Source: Microthyrium microscopicum | Taxonomy: Eukaryota > Ascomycota > Dothideomycetes > Microthyriales > Microthyriaceae | Length of the DNA: 64,000 nucleotides | Assembly: GCA_010405405.1 (NCBI GenBank) | Contig: MU004243.1 | Location: 987,340-1,051,339, forward strand | Reading direction: 5' to 3' | In this document: positions 22,503 to 33,961 of the stretch, in pieces | Layout: every line of letters starts with the position of its first letter | Position numbering within the stretch: position 1 is the stretch's first letter | Program-made: the position numbers and the translations under genes | Notes under the pieces: model-generated | Told to the model about the DNA's origin: nothing | Database searches by the model: none | What the model saw: only the letters and a program-made list of their open reading frames with translations

Positions 22503-24064
22503 CTATATCGCGATGCGTCCGAGCTCATTCCAATCCACAGTCAGAAATGCAGGAGATCCAAGAGCTCCGTGGGGCTTGGGAACTATCGAGCTTGTCGCCG
22601 GATTCTGCAATTGTTCACTCAAAGATTGAGCGTACTCTAGCCAGTTTGTCGTATTAGAGTCTTGTTGATATAGCTCTAATAGTGTCTCGATCTCAGCATT
22701 CCTAGACCGATCGTGATACGATGCAGCTAGTGCGACAACAAGGCAAAGCGGCATAGAGCTGGAGCCCAAAGGTCGATACTGGGTAGCCGTCTCTGCAAGT
22801 CTAACAGCATCATCCACAAGAGACGCACATTCCGTTAGGAGCTCAAGAGTGAAAGTTGACTCGAAGCTCCGAAGAACTGAATTGAACAACAAAGTAAAAC
22901 TAAGAATCAGAGCAAAGCTCATTTGTACTCGGACCTCAGTGCTTCTTACGTTATCAGAAGAGGATGAATTGGGAAGGTTGATCAACAGCTGATGCATCTT
23001 TATCCGCTCCATCCACAGTTGGTTGTACATCGTTTGAGTCTCGATCAAGTCTTCATAAGGATGGTGAAGTAATTTCGACAATTTCGCAAGATTTTGGACT
23101 TGCAGGCTATCGAAATAGGTTTCATCCTCATTGGGGCCCGAAATGTTGGAAGATGACAATATTGTTGGATCTACTTGGATACTGGAGTGGCTAAAGCTTT
23201 CTAAAACCTTTTTGAGCTGTCAGTAATAGTTATTCGATACAGTTTCCAGTACACGTATGGACTACTGACTGTGATAAAAGTAAGAGTTTCAGCCACATTC
23301 TTTTCAAACGTGCCGTGCCAACTTTTCACGTCAGCCTCGTTGAGCAGATACGACAAGGCCTTAGCATGATTTGGACTAGAATCGTCTTGTTTGTTGACCC
23401 ACCCCTATGGGAACTTAGTCAGAATTCAATAACAGATGATGTCGGCCACTAACCTGGCAAACCATCAACAAATAGATCGCGCAGAGCGTGTCGGGGGTTT
23501 TGGCCTCAACAGGGTCGCTGAGCAAGAGTCTTGTTGCTCTCGACGCATTGCCATAACTGGTGTACATCTCGGACGAATGAGTGCTCGAATACACGTAAGA
23601 CATTGTAGTTGTGAAAGCAGACACTGCTGCATCGAGGGCTTTGTTACAGCCTAACCGCTGTGGAATCTGATTGACAAAATCGCCATAAATGCTGATGTCG
23701 AATCTTGCATCTTTGACTTGCAACATGCTGACAAGTTTCTGACTAACTTCAGTGACTTCGTTGGTTGGGACGAACAACATAACAGTTTGGCAACTCCTGT
23801 TTGATAAAGCCTTCTCGAAATCTTGACGGGAGTCGTCTGATAGTGTTTCGTTCACGAACTTATATCGAAATTGGCCAGCCCCAATGCATTGAATTCTCGA
23901 TCGAACACATCGAGAGCACGATGGCTTTGTGAGATCGCACTGAATGGGCAATCAGCAATATAATCAAGCGAATTTGAAATGGACGATCAGAAAGAAATGA
24001 AGCACACCTTCTTCTTTTGCTTCCGACATCCATCGCAGCCCCGGCCATAGGGAGCTCTCGCCAT
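22503..24064 (-). CDS. Zn2Cys6 transcription factor
   Basis: Four exons (24008-24064, 23454-23939, 23270-23404, 22503-23216), all in phase 0, give 463 residues. The first intron splits the zinc cluster: exon 1 ends CDGCRKQKKK and exon 2 starts CDLTKPSCSRC, completing C-x2-C-x6-C-x6-C-x2-C-x6-C at the extreme N-terminus. The remainder is a helical regulatory region typical of secondary-metabolism or transport regulators (TLCAIYLLMVCQ, ALSYLLNEADVKSW). It points away from the RTA1-like gene at 20264-21453, and with the regulator at 18503 it encloses it. Confidence 0.82.
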
Positions 24065-25422
24065 GTCCTATCTATATCTAGCTTTTGCGGGCTTTGTTAT
24101 GGTGGAGGGAAATGTTGACTTGAACAATAGCAAACACGAGCACTCCAGATGAGGATGTTGACCCACAACCAAGGAAATGCACAAAGACGTAGGTAAGCGG
24201 CTAAAAATAGAAGCGGCTACGCTTTAGCGTTGCTTCCTGCTTTTGGCAGAAACTCGGCAGTACCACCAAAAGTGTTCATGAAAAGTATCGTCGGCTGTTT
24301 CGTACTCGTAGCATCTTTTGCAACCACGATGAACGAAGGCCTACTAAGACCAAACATTCAAGTCTCTCGCCGCTACATCTCTTCTTACAGCACCTCGTAC
24401 AGGATCTTTCAGTAGCAAAACCACCCGCAACAATTTTACCACCGCCCTTTTTTGGGACAAAGATATGTCGGCTATCGTGTCTCATCATGGAAGACATATG
24501 TGGTGAGGCTTTTCAAGCTACAATTTCAGCTTTAGGGAAGTCAACGTCAACCCAATTGGTCAGTGACGCAGCCGGACCAATGATTAGTCAAGAGCAGCAC
24601 AAACGGTAAAATCATTTGATCTCCATTTTTGCATTTCAAAAGCGTAGACGCTCCTCTATATGCTCTTGATTGAAATCGTATGACCCGATTGATTGGGATT
24701 TTGCTGAGCACTGCTTGACACATCAAGTCGAAGTAATCGATCCAATGATCTTCATGTTGTCAGTGCTGGAAACGTCAAAATAGATACACGTTGACATTTG
24801 GCACCAATGATTTGATGACCGCTGAGTGAGCTGTCTGCATTTTCTACTCACCAAATCGAGGACCTGTAGATCTTCGAGGTGATGATGAAAAATAGTTTTA
24901 TTCACCATTTTATAAGATTGCATTTCGATCGACGCAAGAAGATATAATGTCGAGATCCATTGACCATCAATAAAGACAGTCGAAAGGTCACCATTTCGGA
25001 ACGAAAGGCTGATAGCTTCCGGGTGTTGAAGTACTGCTTCAAACAAATACAGCTCTTATGGTTTTGATATATCGTCATTTTGCAAAATAACCCATCCCTT
25101 ACTGACAATCATGTCCACACCCATTGCATAGAAGGCCAAAGAATCTGATCATTGCTTATGTGAGTTGCGCGAAAAGCCTCTCTTGGGAAGATACTGACCT
25201 GCATTCCTACAAGGCTTTCCAGAAGTATCCTAAGATTCCCAATATAGCGAACAAATAGCAGTGACTAATATTCAGCAAAGATTAGAACTGTGGAAAGATA
25301 AAATATGTGATATTGACATGCTCTTCGGAGAGTCTCTTTCCCTTCCTAAAGCGACCAAAGTCTGAAATCGCATTCTTGTAAGCACAATATCATATGTTCA
25401 AGGGAAATCATAAGTCCAGCCA
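24065..25422. other. Intergenic, no convincing gene
   Basis: Contains the promoter of the regulator on the left. A stretch at about 24720-25140 on the minus strand reads as fairly ordinary protein over about 100 residues but meets stops and has no recognisable domain. It may be decayed coding sequence. Confidence 0.4.
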
Positions 25423-26895
25423 TTAAGCGTCTTTCTTCGGCTTGACAGTCTTTCCAAACAAGCCAGGTATCTCACTGACTCCAATACCCAGCAAATTCTC
25501 GCCCTCCGACCCTTTGTATGCAGCACCACCTTTGAACTCGCCTGATATGACAGGGGCGTCAAGTAAGTCCAGCGGCAAGCCTTCATTTGGCACCTCACAT
25601 TTCTTTGTGCCAGCAATCTCCTTACCATCATTGTCCACATCCCAGTGACACCCGCCACCACCAGGTAGCGCCTTGTCGACGGTGGATTGAATTTTCTCAA
25701 ACTCTTTTGCCACTAGAGAAGAAAGATAGGCGTAATCTTTTGAGGACTCTGCGGTGACTTCTCCAACACTTTTCACGACTGGACGGGGACCTTTGGGGGC
25801 TTCATATTCGCCGTGGTACAGAGGAGGGCCGGGGATTACATAGAAGTTTGGACCTATGAGATCTTGATAAGCTGGAATCAAAAAGTCATTTCTGTTGCTT
25901 CTTACCATAGTAGAGATTGTAAAGAATTCCAGGGTCGGTAGAACTGTATGCGCCAGGAAGTTTGACGCCTGCTGGTATTGCAGATCCATTCCCAATAACT
26001 TCAACGTTGACACACGTAGGATAGAACTGCGCTCCAGCAGTTTTTCCAGCACCGACTTGGTTTCCCGGTATAGCGGATTGCAAGGCAATAAGTTCGTGAC
26101 GAATCACGTAAGTTCCGGGCTTGATGTTACTTGGGATTGTCAACGACCAAGTGTTGTCTTGCTTGATTAATGTATCGCTTGCCCAGGTGTGAGTCGTCCG
26201 ATTATATCCGCTTTGGTCTATTTTGAAGAACGATAGGTCTTGAACTCTCTGTGTTGGATCGTCCAATCGTGCCATGTACTACATGCGTGTTAGCCGGTCA
26301 AGAAATCTTGAGCGTCATAGCATATACTCACTGTGATCAACGGTCCTTTGTGGTTCTTCGGCCAATAACTCCTAAGATGTATTGTTAGTGAGATAAAACG
26401 CAACGGATCCACATATCTTGAAGCTCAAATAACACTGACCATTGAAACTCCATCTGACTTCCAGCTCGAGCAACAGCTGTCAATGCTGGCGAAGTTGCAT
26501 TGGCACGGCATGTAATATCATCGGAAAGTACCTGAATCATTAGCTTCGTGAAGAAATGTAAAACCTTTAGGAAGACCTTACATCCAAAACTGGTCCAACG
26601 CCATAAGTGTTTTGTCCGGGATATCCCCAGACAATCCGCTTCAATCCCAATCCTACCGACATGTATACTTTATCGACCGGAGGAAGATAACTATTTCATA
26701 GTTTAGCAGAGACATCAAATCATACACGCCAGAGTATGCTACCCAGGATAGCTGCGAAGACAATTAGTAAACCACTTGTTGGAAAGGTACTGGATCAACT
26801 TGCATTGTCCCATCAATCTCCAGACTTTTGATGTACCCGTGTCCGGCAACCTTTGTTGCGCCAATGGAAATGGCTGCATAAAGCGACAGCAACAT
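25423..26895 (-). CDS. AA9 lytic polysaccharide monooxygenase with C-terminal extension
   Basis: Exons 26804-26895, 26582-26690, 26440-26531, 26332-26371, 25906-26278 and 25423-25853 give 378 residues. The signal peptide (MLLSLYAAISIGATKVAG) ends exactly before HGYIKSLEIDG, which makes His19 the N-terminal histidine of the copper brace. The second brace histidine is in SYWPKNHKGP (about 105), and the axial tyrosine is in GAQFYPTCVNVEV (about 197). YGPNFYVIPGPPLY closes the catalytic domain. AA9 enzymes oxidatively cleave cellulose or related glucans outside the cell. About 110 residues follow the domain (from HGEYEAPKGPRP), ending basic, with no CBM1. The first intron stays in frame only with a GC donor (AT|GCAAGT). 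Confidence 0.83.
26691..26803 (-). other. Putative GC-AG intron in AA9 gene
   Basis: GT donors between 26804 and 26775 all leave exon 1 in phase 0, while the family-like exon 2 (YLPPVDKVYMS, RIVWGYPG) needs two leftover bases. The GCAAGT at 26803 supplies them and gives an in-frame 378-residue product. Confidence 0.45.
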
Positions 26896-29800
26896 CTTTC
26901 GAGTGCAGTTTGAACGACGGCGTCAATTCGAAGAAGACGATAGTAAATCTGCGCTAAAGACAAAACCTACTTGGCCAGAGGCTTGATTATATGCCAATGG
27001 ACTTCGGAGAGGCAATTTTCTTTGAACATCAGGTATATGGCTTTCCCCTCCGAATATCATTATAACCTAGAAGTTAAGACAGTCCTGATAGGCTCGATAG
27101 GTACGATTACCAGGCTGGAGAGATTGCTGTTGGCTGCCCATTTCGTCCGAAGTTCTCGCCATGTACAATTGTATAATCGCATGTGTATCATCTTAAAGCC
27201 AGATCAAAAGTACAAGATCCAGACCTCCGGTTATTCATGTTTCCAATTGGCTAGAATTTTAATTACTTCTCAGAGAATTGTGCTTGACTAGTAATTATTC
27301 TAGGCAAAAGACTCAGGCTGTTTTGTCCGTTATGCATGTCTGACACAAAATGGGGCCGAAGGATTTAGGTCATATACACATTCACATACAAGACGTCCCA
27401 TGATCATTTCTGATCCCGGAAGAGGGTCAAAAAACCATACTCAAGTCCGTGTTTACGATAGAATTGCCTGAATCCTGACAAAAGGCATCGAAAGCTCCGC
27501 ACTTCAGAATACTGTGTTCATAGTCGTATTTGGTAAAATAAATGCAACCCCCGGTATGGCATTGTGGATGCAGAGATACTACTGAAAACAGATTGCATTT
27601 TTCATTATTACACTCTCTTTTGCAGTAATCCAACGTTCAATAGCGGGCTTCGATTAGCTTCTGCTCTGCTCCGGAATCCAGCTACTCTCCTCCAGTTTTA
27701 CCATCCTCAAGGAACGCTGGACATCTAGCCTCCTCAAGACCCTTCTTACTACCTAAGGAGCTTTTGCTAAAACCAAAGAACAGCTATGCAGTCCAGTATT
27801 CGTTGCTAAGATTCTGTTCGCTGTCGGTAAATAAACTCGCAAGGAGCCAAGTCGATATAGCAAGGCACAAGAAAAGTCTGGCTCTTCAGTCCACGGCGAG
27901 CTGCCCTAGAAGACTTCGACGCACTGAATGATTGTAGAACCTCAAGCTACCTGATGTCATAAGCATCACGGCCATCGTGGTATGTATGTGAAAACGTTGA
28001 TGCGCAAAACATTCGGCGAGTGACTGACTAGGAGGCTTTGAAGCGTAATATGTCAGGTTTTTTGGAGTAGAGCTCGAAGTGTCTCTATTCTCTTTTTGTT
28101 GGAGTTATATTCTGAACTATTAGTTTATATCATCCTCAAACCAGTATTTTCTGTCCACTTGATTTTCTTAGGTTTACAAAGTTCATCTCCAGATGAATTT
28201 TGAGTTTCGGAAGTAGGATATCGAGACTGAGAGACACCATTGTCAGTTGGATACGCACAAGATTTCCTCCTAAATCTTACCATGTTGTTGTCCACCAACT
28301 CGAGTTGGAGTTGGAGTTGAGGAGAGTTTGGTGAAGGGATCGGCATTCCGAGTTGGGACTAGCGGATCCAAAAGAGGAGCATGTGAAAGCGCAATGACGA
28401 AGTTATGGTTGATTTTTTATGCAGGAGATATTTAGCTTGGGGTCATTTCGAGCAGTTGATTCCCTGAAAGAAATGAGATATCCATTCCGTATAGACATAA
28501 TTCAATGCTACGGCAGCTAGGCGCAGTAATTGAGTGTTGAGAGCTATTTATCAGATACTGTAGAAAGAGCCGGAAAGAGCCGAAAAGAGCGAAGTAGGAA
28601 GAATGAAACAGTTTATACAGAGTGTTTGATAGCGAGCTCGATGCCATGCTATCTCACAGCTACTTTTGCATCTGATAGAAGTTGAAACAACATAAAAAAA
28701 GGCAGAAGTGGTAGCTTCAAGCTCCAACAGTTGTCATGTTGTAGCGATTGGATATGCCCCTTTTCAGGGTTCAAGGTACAAAGATGAGGAACCAAGGAGC
28801 TGTCTGCCGAATGAAGCTCGTTGGAGCTCTTTCAACGACTGGAACCTCCGTTGCTTGAACTTTGCTAAGATGTAATATTTCTTCCGATAAGTTGAACAGT
28901 GTAAAGGTGGGAAATTGAGGCATAAAGTGCGGAATTTGATGTTGATATGAGGATCAAGGTATGGGGATCAAGAGGCGTTTTAGCTATCGATTGGCTGATT
29001 GACCCCGCATTGGTGGTTGCGAGTTGCGACTGCCCTGACTGCACCTTCCTTGACCTTCCTCCCTTGCCCCAATCATGGGTGAGCAAGGAAGGTACACACA
29101 GCAAGGTGAAGCAGGAGCCTGTCACCCCTCAGTGCTCTTTCCTCCTCGAATTGGGAAACAGCAGTTGAGGACAGTCCGGATCAAGGAATGGCGAGGCAGC
29201 TTGTGCAGGTCGCACTTGCCTGCTTTACCATCGCGCTTGCCCAGTTTGCCCACATAGATATTTGGCATAGTTCTTGCACTGAGAAGATGAAGAACCTCGA
29301 TAGTGATTCCGCAATGCGGCGCATATAGCGTTAAGGTACTCCATTATTCGACTCATGGCCCTATCAATCACTAAGCTATCCAATTGCTAAGCAGAAGCTC
29401 CATTCTTTACCTCTCTTCTTCCCAGTGAGTTCCCACCCTCGGCTCCATGGCCAGCTGGCTTGTCAACCAGTAAGCTTTCCAGCTTGATAGACACTGAGCT
29501 CTCCCGTCTAAAGCTTGTGCGCTTCTTGGCCCAATTACAAGACCATACTCCAGAGCACTGTCAATCTCTTTCACACATTGTGCCCAAAGCTGTTCCCAGC
29601 TCTCACCCTGCGCTTGTGCGCTGCTCAATACTCTTCTCGAATCTCAATCTACTGATCCGCAACGCCACTCTGTATCCCCGGCTTCTGGTACTGCCGTCTT
29701 CTGGACTCGTTCCTCAACATCTTCAGCTGCTTTCGTGGACGGCATTCGAGGCTCTTTCGTCGTGCGCTTGTTGTCGCTGCTGCTGCTGCTGTTGTGAAGC

Positions 29801-30234
29801 CGTGCATGTGTGCTGTCTGGACTCGTTAGACCCTTCAGCCCTTGTCTTCCCCCAGTCCAGCGGCCAGAGGCCAGCCCCAAGCTTCAAATTCAATCCACTC
29901 ATCTTCCTTCCACCCACGTTCCACCTGCAACCTGCAACCTGCTCTCCACCCTCTTATTCTCTTTTCCTTCTCTTTCTTTCCTCCCAGTCTCGGTTGACAA
30001 TTGCATCGCGCACTTTGATCATTGCTGTTTGATTGCGTTGCTTTGTTCAAGCTTTCTAGAGCTCGAGGTCCGAAACCTCAGGTTTCACCCCCAACACGCC
30101 CACTGCGGGGCTCAGTGCTCCTTCCCAGCTTGCCAGCTTGCCAGCTATCAGCTCCAACTACATCCCGGCTTCAACTTCGCAAAGCTCCAATTCATCAAAG
30201 CTTCCTCAACCGGAAGCTTTCCTATCCTCCCTAA
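26896..30234. other. Long intergenic region and pyrimidine-rich leader
   Basis: No gene is supported over 3.3 kb. A 68-residue minus-strand frame at 27427-27633 is cysteine-rich but has no ATG or signal exon. From about 29400 to 30234 the plus strand is pyrimidine-rich with small repeats (TGCTGCTGCTG near 29780, AGCTTGCC near 30128), as expected for the promoter and long 5' leader of the zinc-finger gene at 30235. Confidence 0.45.
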
Positions 30235-32197
30235 ATGCCTGCTACTTCCGCACTGGCTCAAACCGCAGAGGTTGTCTGTCCTCTGAAGAATAGTGATGGT
30301 TCTCACTGTCGCAAGCGCTGCACCGGCGACAAGCGCTATCGCTCTATGATTGAGCATGTTCGTCGAGTCCATAGCGAACATTATATTGCAAAGCTTCCTG
30401 CTACTGAGGAGAGCTTCTCTCTCATGGTCAATACGCCTCCATCGGAACGGCCACAGCAACCCCAGCAGCATTCTCTTCAGCACTCACCTCAAAATGCCAT
30501 TCCAGGTGAGCATTTCCATGTGATATATTCGGTCTTGGCGAACAGTTGCTTCTGTTGAAACACACCGGCGGACAAAATGACTGCCGCAATCTCATCAATT
30601 ATCATGTCTACCATCACACTTTCAACGACAACATTCTTGATTCCAAGCTCTTTCGACCAAGTCTTCGCCTTTTGCGCATTCCATGGAATCCGAGAACTCA
30701 GCTAGAACGGGAATCCGATGGTAGACATTGTACTTGATGAGATCTTGTCAATTCTTTTGTTCTCCGTGTGTAGTTTCATATTGTTGGCTTCTCAGAATCC
30801 GTTCAAGTAGTCGGCTTGTCGTTGAAGACTAAACAGCTGCCACCGTGTTCACTACTATAGCTTCTTCATAGTCAACATGCTAATCACCATAGGTCCCGTC
30901 GGTTCGTCGCCTCTTGCATCAATCGCCCATTTACTACAACAACCACTGACTGGACAAATTCCCGGAGCAGATTACAATCACATGTACAAGAACGAATTTA
31001 CCTATCCTGGCGCCACTCGTTCTTCGGATGAATATCGTCGCGGTTCTATACTTCCTGCCGCCAATGCTGCCGAGGTTCTCGCTCAACTCCATGCCCATCA
31101 ACCTCCAACTATTAATTGGGAGCAAGATCATGTATGTTTTGCTTGAATATTTGTCACTAAACCATTTTCCCCAGGCGTGAAACACGAGCGATGGGTAGTC
31201 GAGACGTTGGGAAACAGCTTTTTGAAGCTTCGAGGTTTTGAAGAGTACTAACTTGGGATCAGAACTATGGACAAGACCTCTTTACCGATGGTGATTCAAT
31301 GGGTCCCAGATTACCCCCGATAGACCCTCCTACTGATCCGCGACTCCTTTTGGATGATCCTTATCGAGAACCCTCAAGACACCGAGATGGACTTAATTCC
31401 ACCATAAGCCGTTCACCGCCTTATCGGTCTTCTACCCTACCTCCAGCCGGAAGGCTAACCGGCAATAAGCCTCAGCGTCCTCGTAAGTCCTCAATTACCC
31501 AAAATGCCCGGAAACCCAAGCACGAACGGACCAAGTCCAAGGATCACCAAAGGCGTATGAGCTACGATAGAAAGGCCATGTCTGCGGAACCTTCGAGTAT
31601 CCCAGCCATTTATGGAAAACGATGGGAAGATCTAATTGACGCTGCAGCTTCTGCTACAGAAGAAGATAGTCGAGATCTTACTCCAGTATGTTTTTGCTCC
31701 TGTCCAAAAGCTTGTAGTATTATGCAATTCCTAAGATTTGGTTCCATATATAGGTCCCCCCATCCCCACGCTTTGGAAACCGGGCATCTTTACCACCATT
31801 ATTATCCGCCCCCCATTTCCAAAATAACACTTATACCGCTTCTCCCCTTCAGCGAGCTCTAACACCCCCTCCTCCAGAACATAATGATCTCCAGCCTTTT
31901 CCTTCTGTCGAATCGTCTGTAGATTCGAGCAAGTCTGGCCAGAACTTTCACATTTCTTCCCATGGACTATCGGATTCATCGCCACAGTTTGCGCACCATG
32001 TCCAGATTTATTGTGCCGGATGCCATCGTCTCTCGGTCCTTCAGCAAAGTTATGCGTGCACCGAGTGCATTTGTGGACTATGCAAAGATTGCGTCGATGC
32101 CATCTGCACTGATAGCACTAGAAGGCGAGCAGTGGGATGTCCTCGATGCAACGGGATTGGTGGCAAGTTTAAACCGTTTCAACTGGATATTCGCTGA
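30235..32197 (+). CDS. Zinc-finger protein, Di19/RING-like
   Basis: Four exons (30235-30505, 30893-31131, 31263-31685, 31754-32197) give 458 residues in frame. The N-terminus has a C2H2-like unit (CPLKNSDGSHC ... EHVRRVHSEHY). The middle is low-complexity, Pro/Ser/Arg-rich (RLPPIDPPTDPRLLLDD, a basic KPKHERTKSKDHQRR run). The C-terminus holds a dense zinc-binding block, CAGCHRLSVLQQ followed by CTECICGLCKDC and CPRCNGIGG, resembling RING/DnaJ-type knuckles. This two-finger layout is found in conserved Pezizomycotina proteins of unknown role, probably nuclear. The first intron is long for this window (387 bp) and could hide an extra exon. Confidence 0.72.
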
Positions 32198-32695
32198 AAT
32201 AGGTCTCTCATTGAATGATCAATCCTGGCCAACAAGTCTACAAGTGGCTGATGAGCTCAAAACCTTCCGGACCAGAGGACATCTCGCGGTCTCTTCACGA
32301 CATACATTCTAAACCCTCAAGATGTGGAATTTGACATCTCCATCCACGGCTGGGCCAACCCATACCTTCGAATAGACGGACACTCCTGGAATAACGAATC
32401 ACGGCGTTTACGGTTCAACGGCAAATCTTACGGAAAAGCTGTCTTTTTGGGGGGTTGATACCATAGAGGCTTAGGGGAGTTATAGCATGGACTCGGCGTT
32501 TTAAGATATTACAAGCATTCTTTCCACACAAAGCCGCGCGAGGCTATCGCGCAGAATTGGAGAATGGGGAGCATGAGAAGGAAAGGAAGAACGAACTCAT
32601 GTATGTCTTCCAAGGCATTAGATTCCTCACAGCTAGATGAACCGCTGGAAATGAATGAATGCATACAGTCCCTTACCGGGCTTATAACAACCAAA
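32198..32695. other. Convergent 3' spacer
   Basis: Between the zinc-finger gene and the glyoxalase-like gene. One open stretch (about 32275-32459, plus) reads smoothly but has no start or splice link; see rejected items. Confidence 0.4.
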
Positions 32696-33644
32696 TCACG
32701 ACGTTTTAGGAACCCTTTTGAACCTCATCTTCAATCTATTCCCCTCAACCATCTCCTCCACTACTTCAGGCACTTCATCGCCATCAACCCACAGCACAAT
32801 CTCAGTCATCACCGCCTGTCCGCCCTGTTTCTCCAACAAATCTCGCTCTAGATCATCTTTCGGCATACAAACATTTAATTTGCAAGCCGGCGCCACACCA
32901 TCCTTCGGATGTCCCACCTCAACACTCCATCCATCCTCAATCTCCGCCAGCGACGCCGTATCCTCGCCTCCATTCACTAACGTGCCATATACCTTCACAT
33001 ATGCCTTCGCCTGCGCAGTCGTATTCACAGCTAGAAAAATTGCTGCTATGCCCACCGCTTTACACGCATGTTCACCTTCACCGGTACGAAGCTCGCGAGG
33101 CGTTTCATCGATGCAGAAAAATGGCACACTTCCGCGCGCAACGCTCGGTGAAGGGAAGACGACTTGCCACTTGACTACTTGTCCATCCAGGCGGGTTCGT
33201 TGGCCGGGGATAGGTTGGTCCCAGTTTAAGCGCGTATCGAGGCCGGGAGGATTTGGGCTGATGGGCTCTGCGAGGGAGCCTAGGGTGGTGGATAATGGCG
33301 TGGTGTTGCTGGGGGTGAGACACCAGTCTATTAGGCCGGCGGGTTTGTTGGCCCACTATGGGGATGTTAGTTTGTGCGATGGGCAGAATCGCTTGTAAAA
33401 TGGCTGTACAGCTGGTGGGAATTCAAGTACTTACCCAGTGATTCCCGCGGTCCTCATTAACGAAAGAGATGAGTTCGATGTAGGTGCCTGAGCGTAGTGG
33501 GATGAGAGCGTTGGCTGTAAGACCGTCGCCATGGGTGCCGCCTGGCGTGATGGTAAATAGTTCATTGAGGATAGGAGGTATGTTTTCTAGTGAGGGAAGG
33601 AGGATGATTATGTGGTCTAATGTTGATGGTGCCATTGTCTTCAA
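32696..33644 (-). CDS. Glyoxalase-like domain protein
   Basis: Two exons (33435-33644 and 32696-33355) over a 79-bp intron give 289 residues. The start MAPSTLDHIIILLPSLENIP and the following PGGTHGDGLTANALIPLRSG and YIELISFV are the signature of the Glyoxalase_3-like domain, and NHWWANKPAGLIDWCL spans the splice junction. Members of this vicinal-oxygen-chelate family in fungi are mostly uncharacterised. His11 and the glutamate of YIELI are candidate metal ligands. No targeting signal is seen. Confidence 0.82.
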
Positions 33645-33961
33645 TAGAGGTTGTGTGTTGGAGTGTAGAAGTAGATGATGTGTGAGTCAGTAGGAGCTTG
33701 ACGTTGGGGATGAATTTTGGCATGTCCTTGCTCGGTTGGGTACATTTTGGATTTGATTGCTATTGGCTGCTGATGGAGACTCTCAGTCTGATACCAGTTT
33801 GAATGAGGCCCATGTCACTGCCTTGATTTTGGCTACCAGAGTGAAGCCTTTACAGTTTAATAGCGACTTATTCAGCTTCAGTTGAAATCATCAAGATCTA
33901 CTTTAGAGTACTACCTATGTAGTTTTTGAATGTTGCTACCTGTCTCTATTTGTCATTCAGT
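33645..33961. promoter_or_regulatory. Divergent promoter region
   Basis: Short spacer between the glyoxalase-like gene and the disrupted gene that starts near 33962. No motif beyond A/T-rich stretches was recognised. Confidence 0.35.

Noticed and set aside
24720-25140. Possible decayed gene on the minus strand
   Set aside because: Stops interrupt it and no domain is recognisable.
27427-27633. Minus-strand frame of 68 residues with seven cysteines, small-secreted-protein-like
   Set aside because: It has no ATG, a stop lies just upstream, and no signal-peptide exon with fitting splice sites was found.
32275-32459. Open stretch reading ILNPQDVEFDISIHGWANPY and onward, plausible protein
   Set aside because: No start codon or splice link to the zinc-finger gene, whose own stop is at 32195; too short to support a gene or named fragment.
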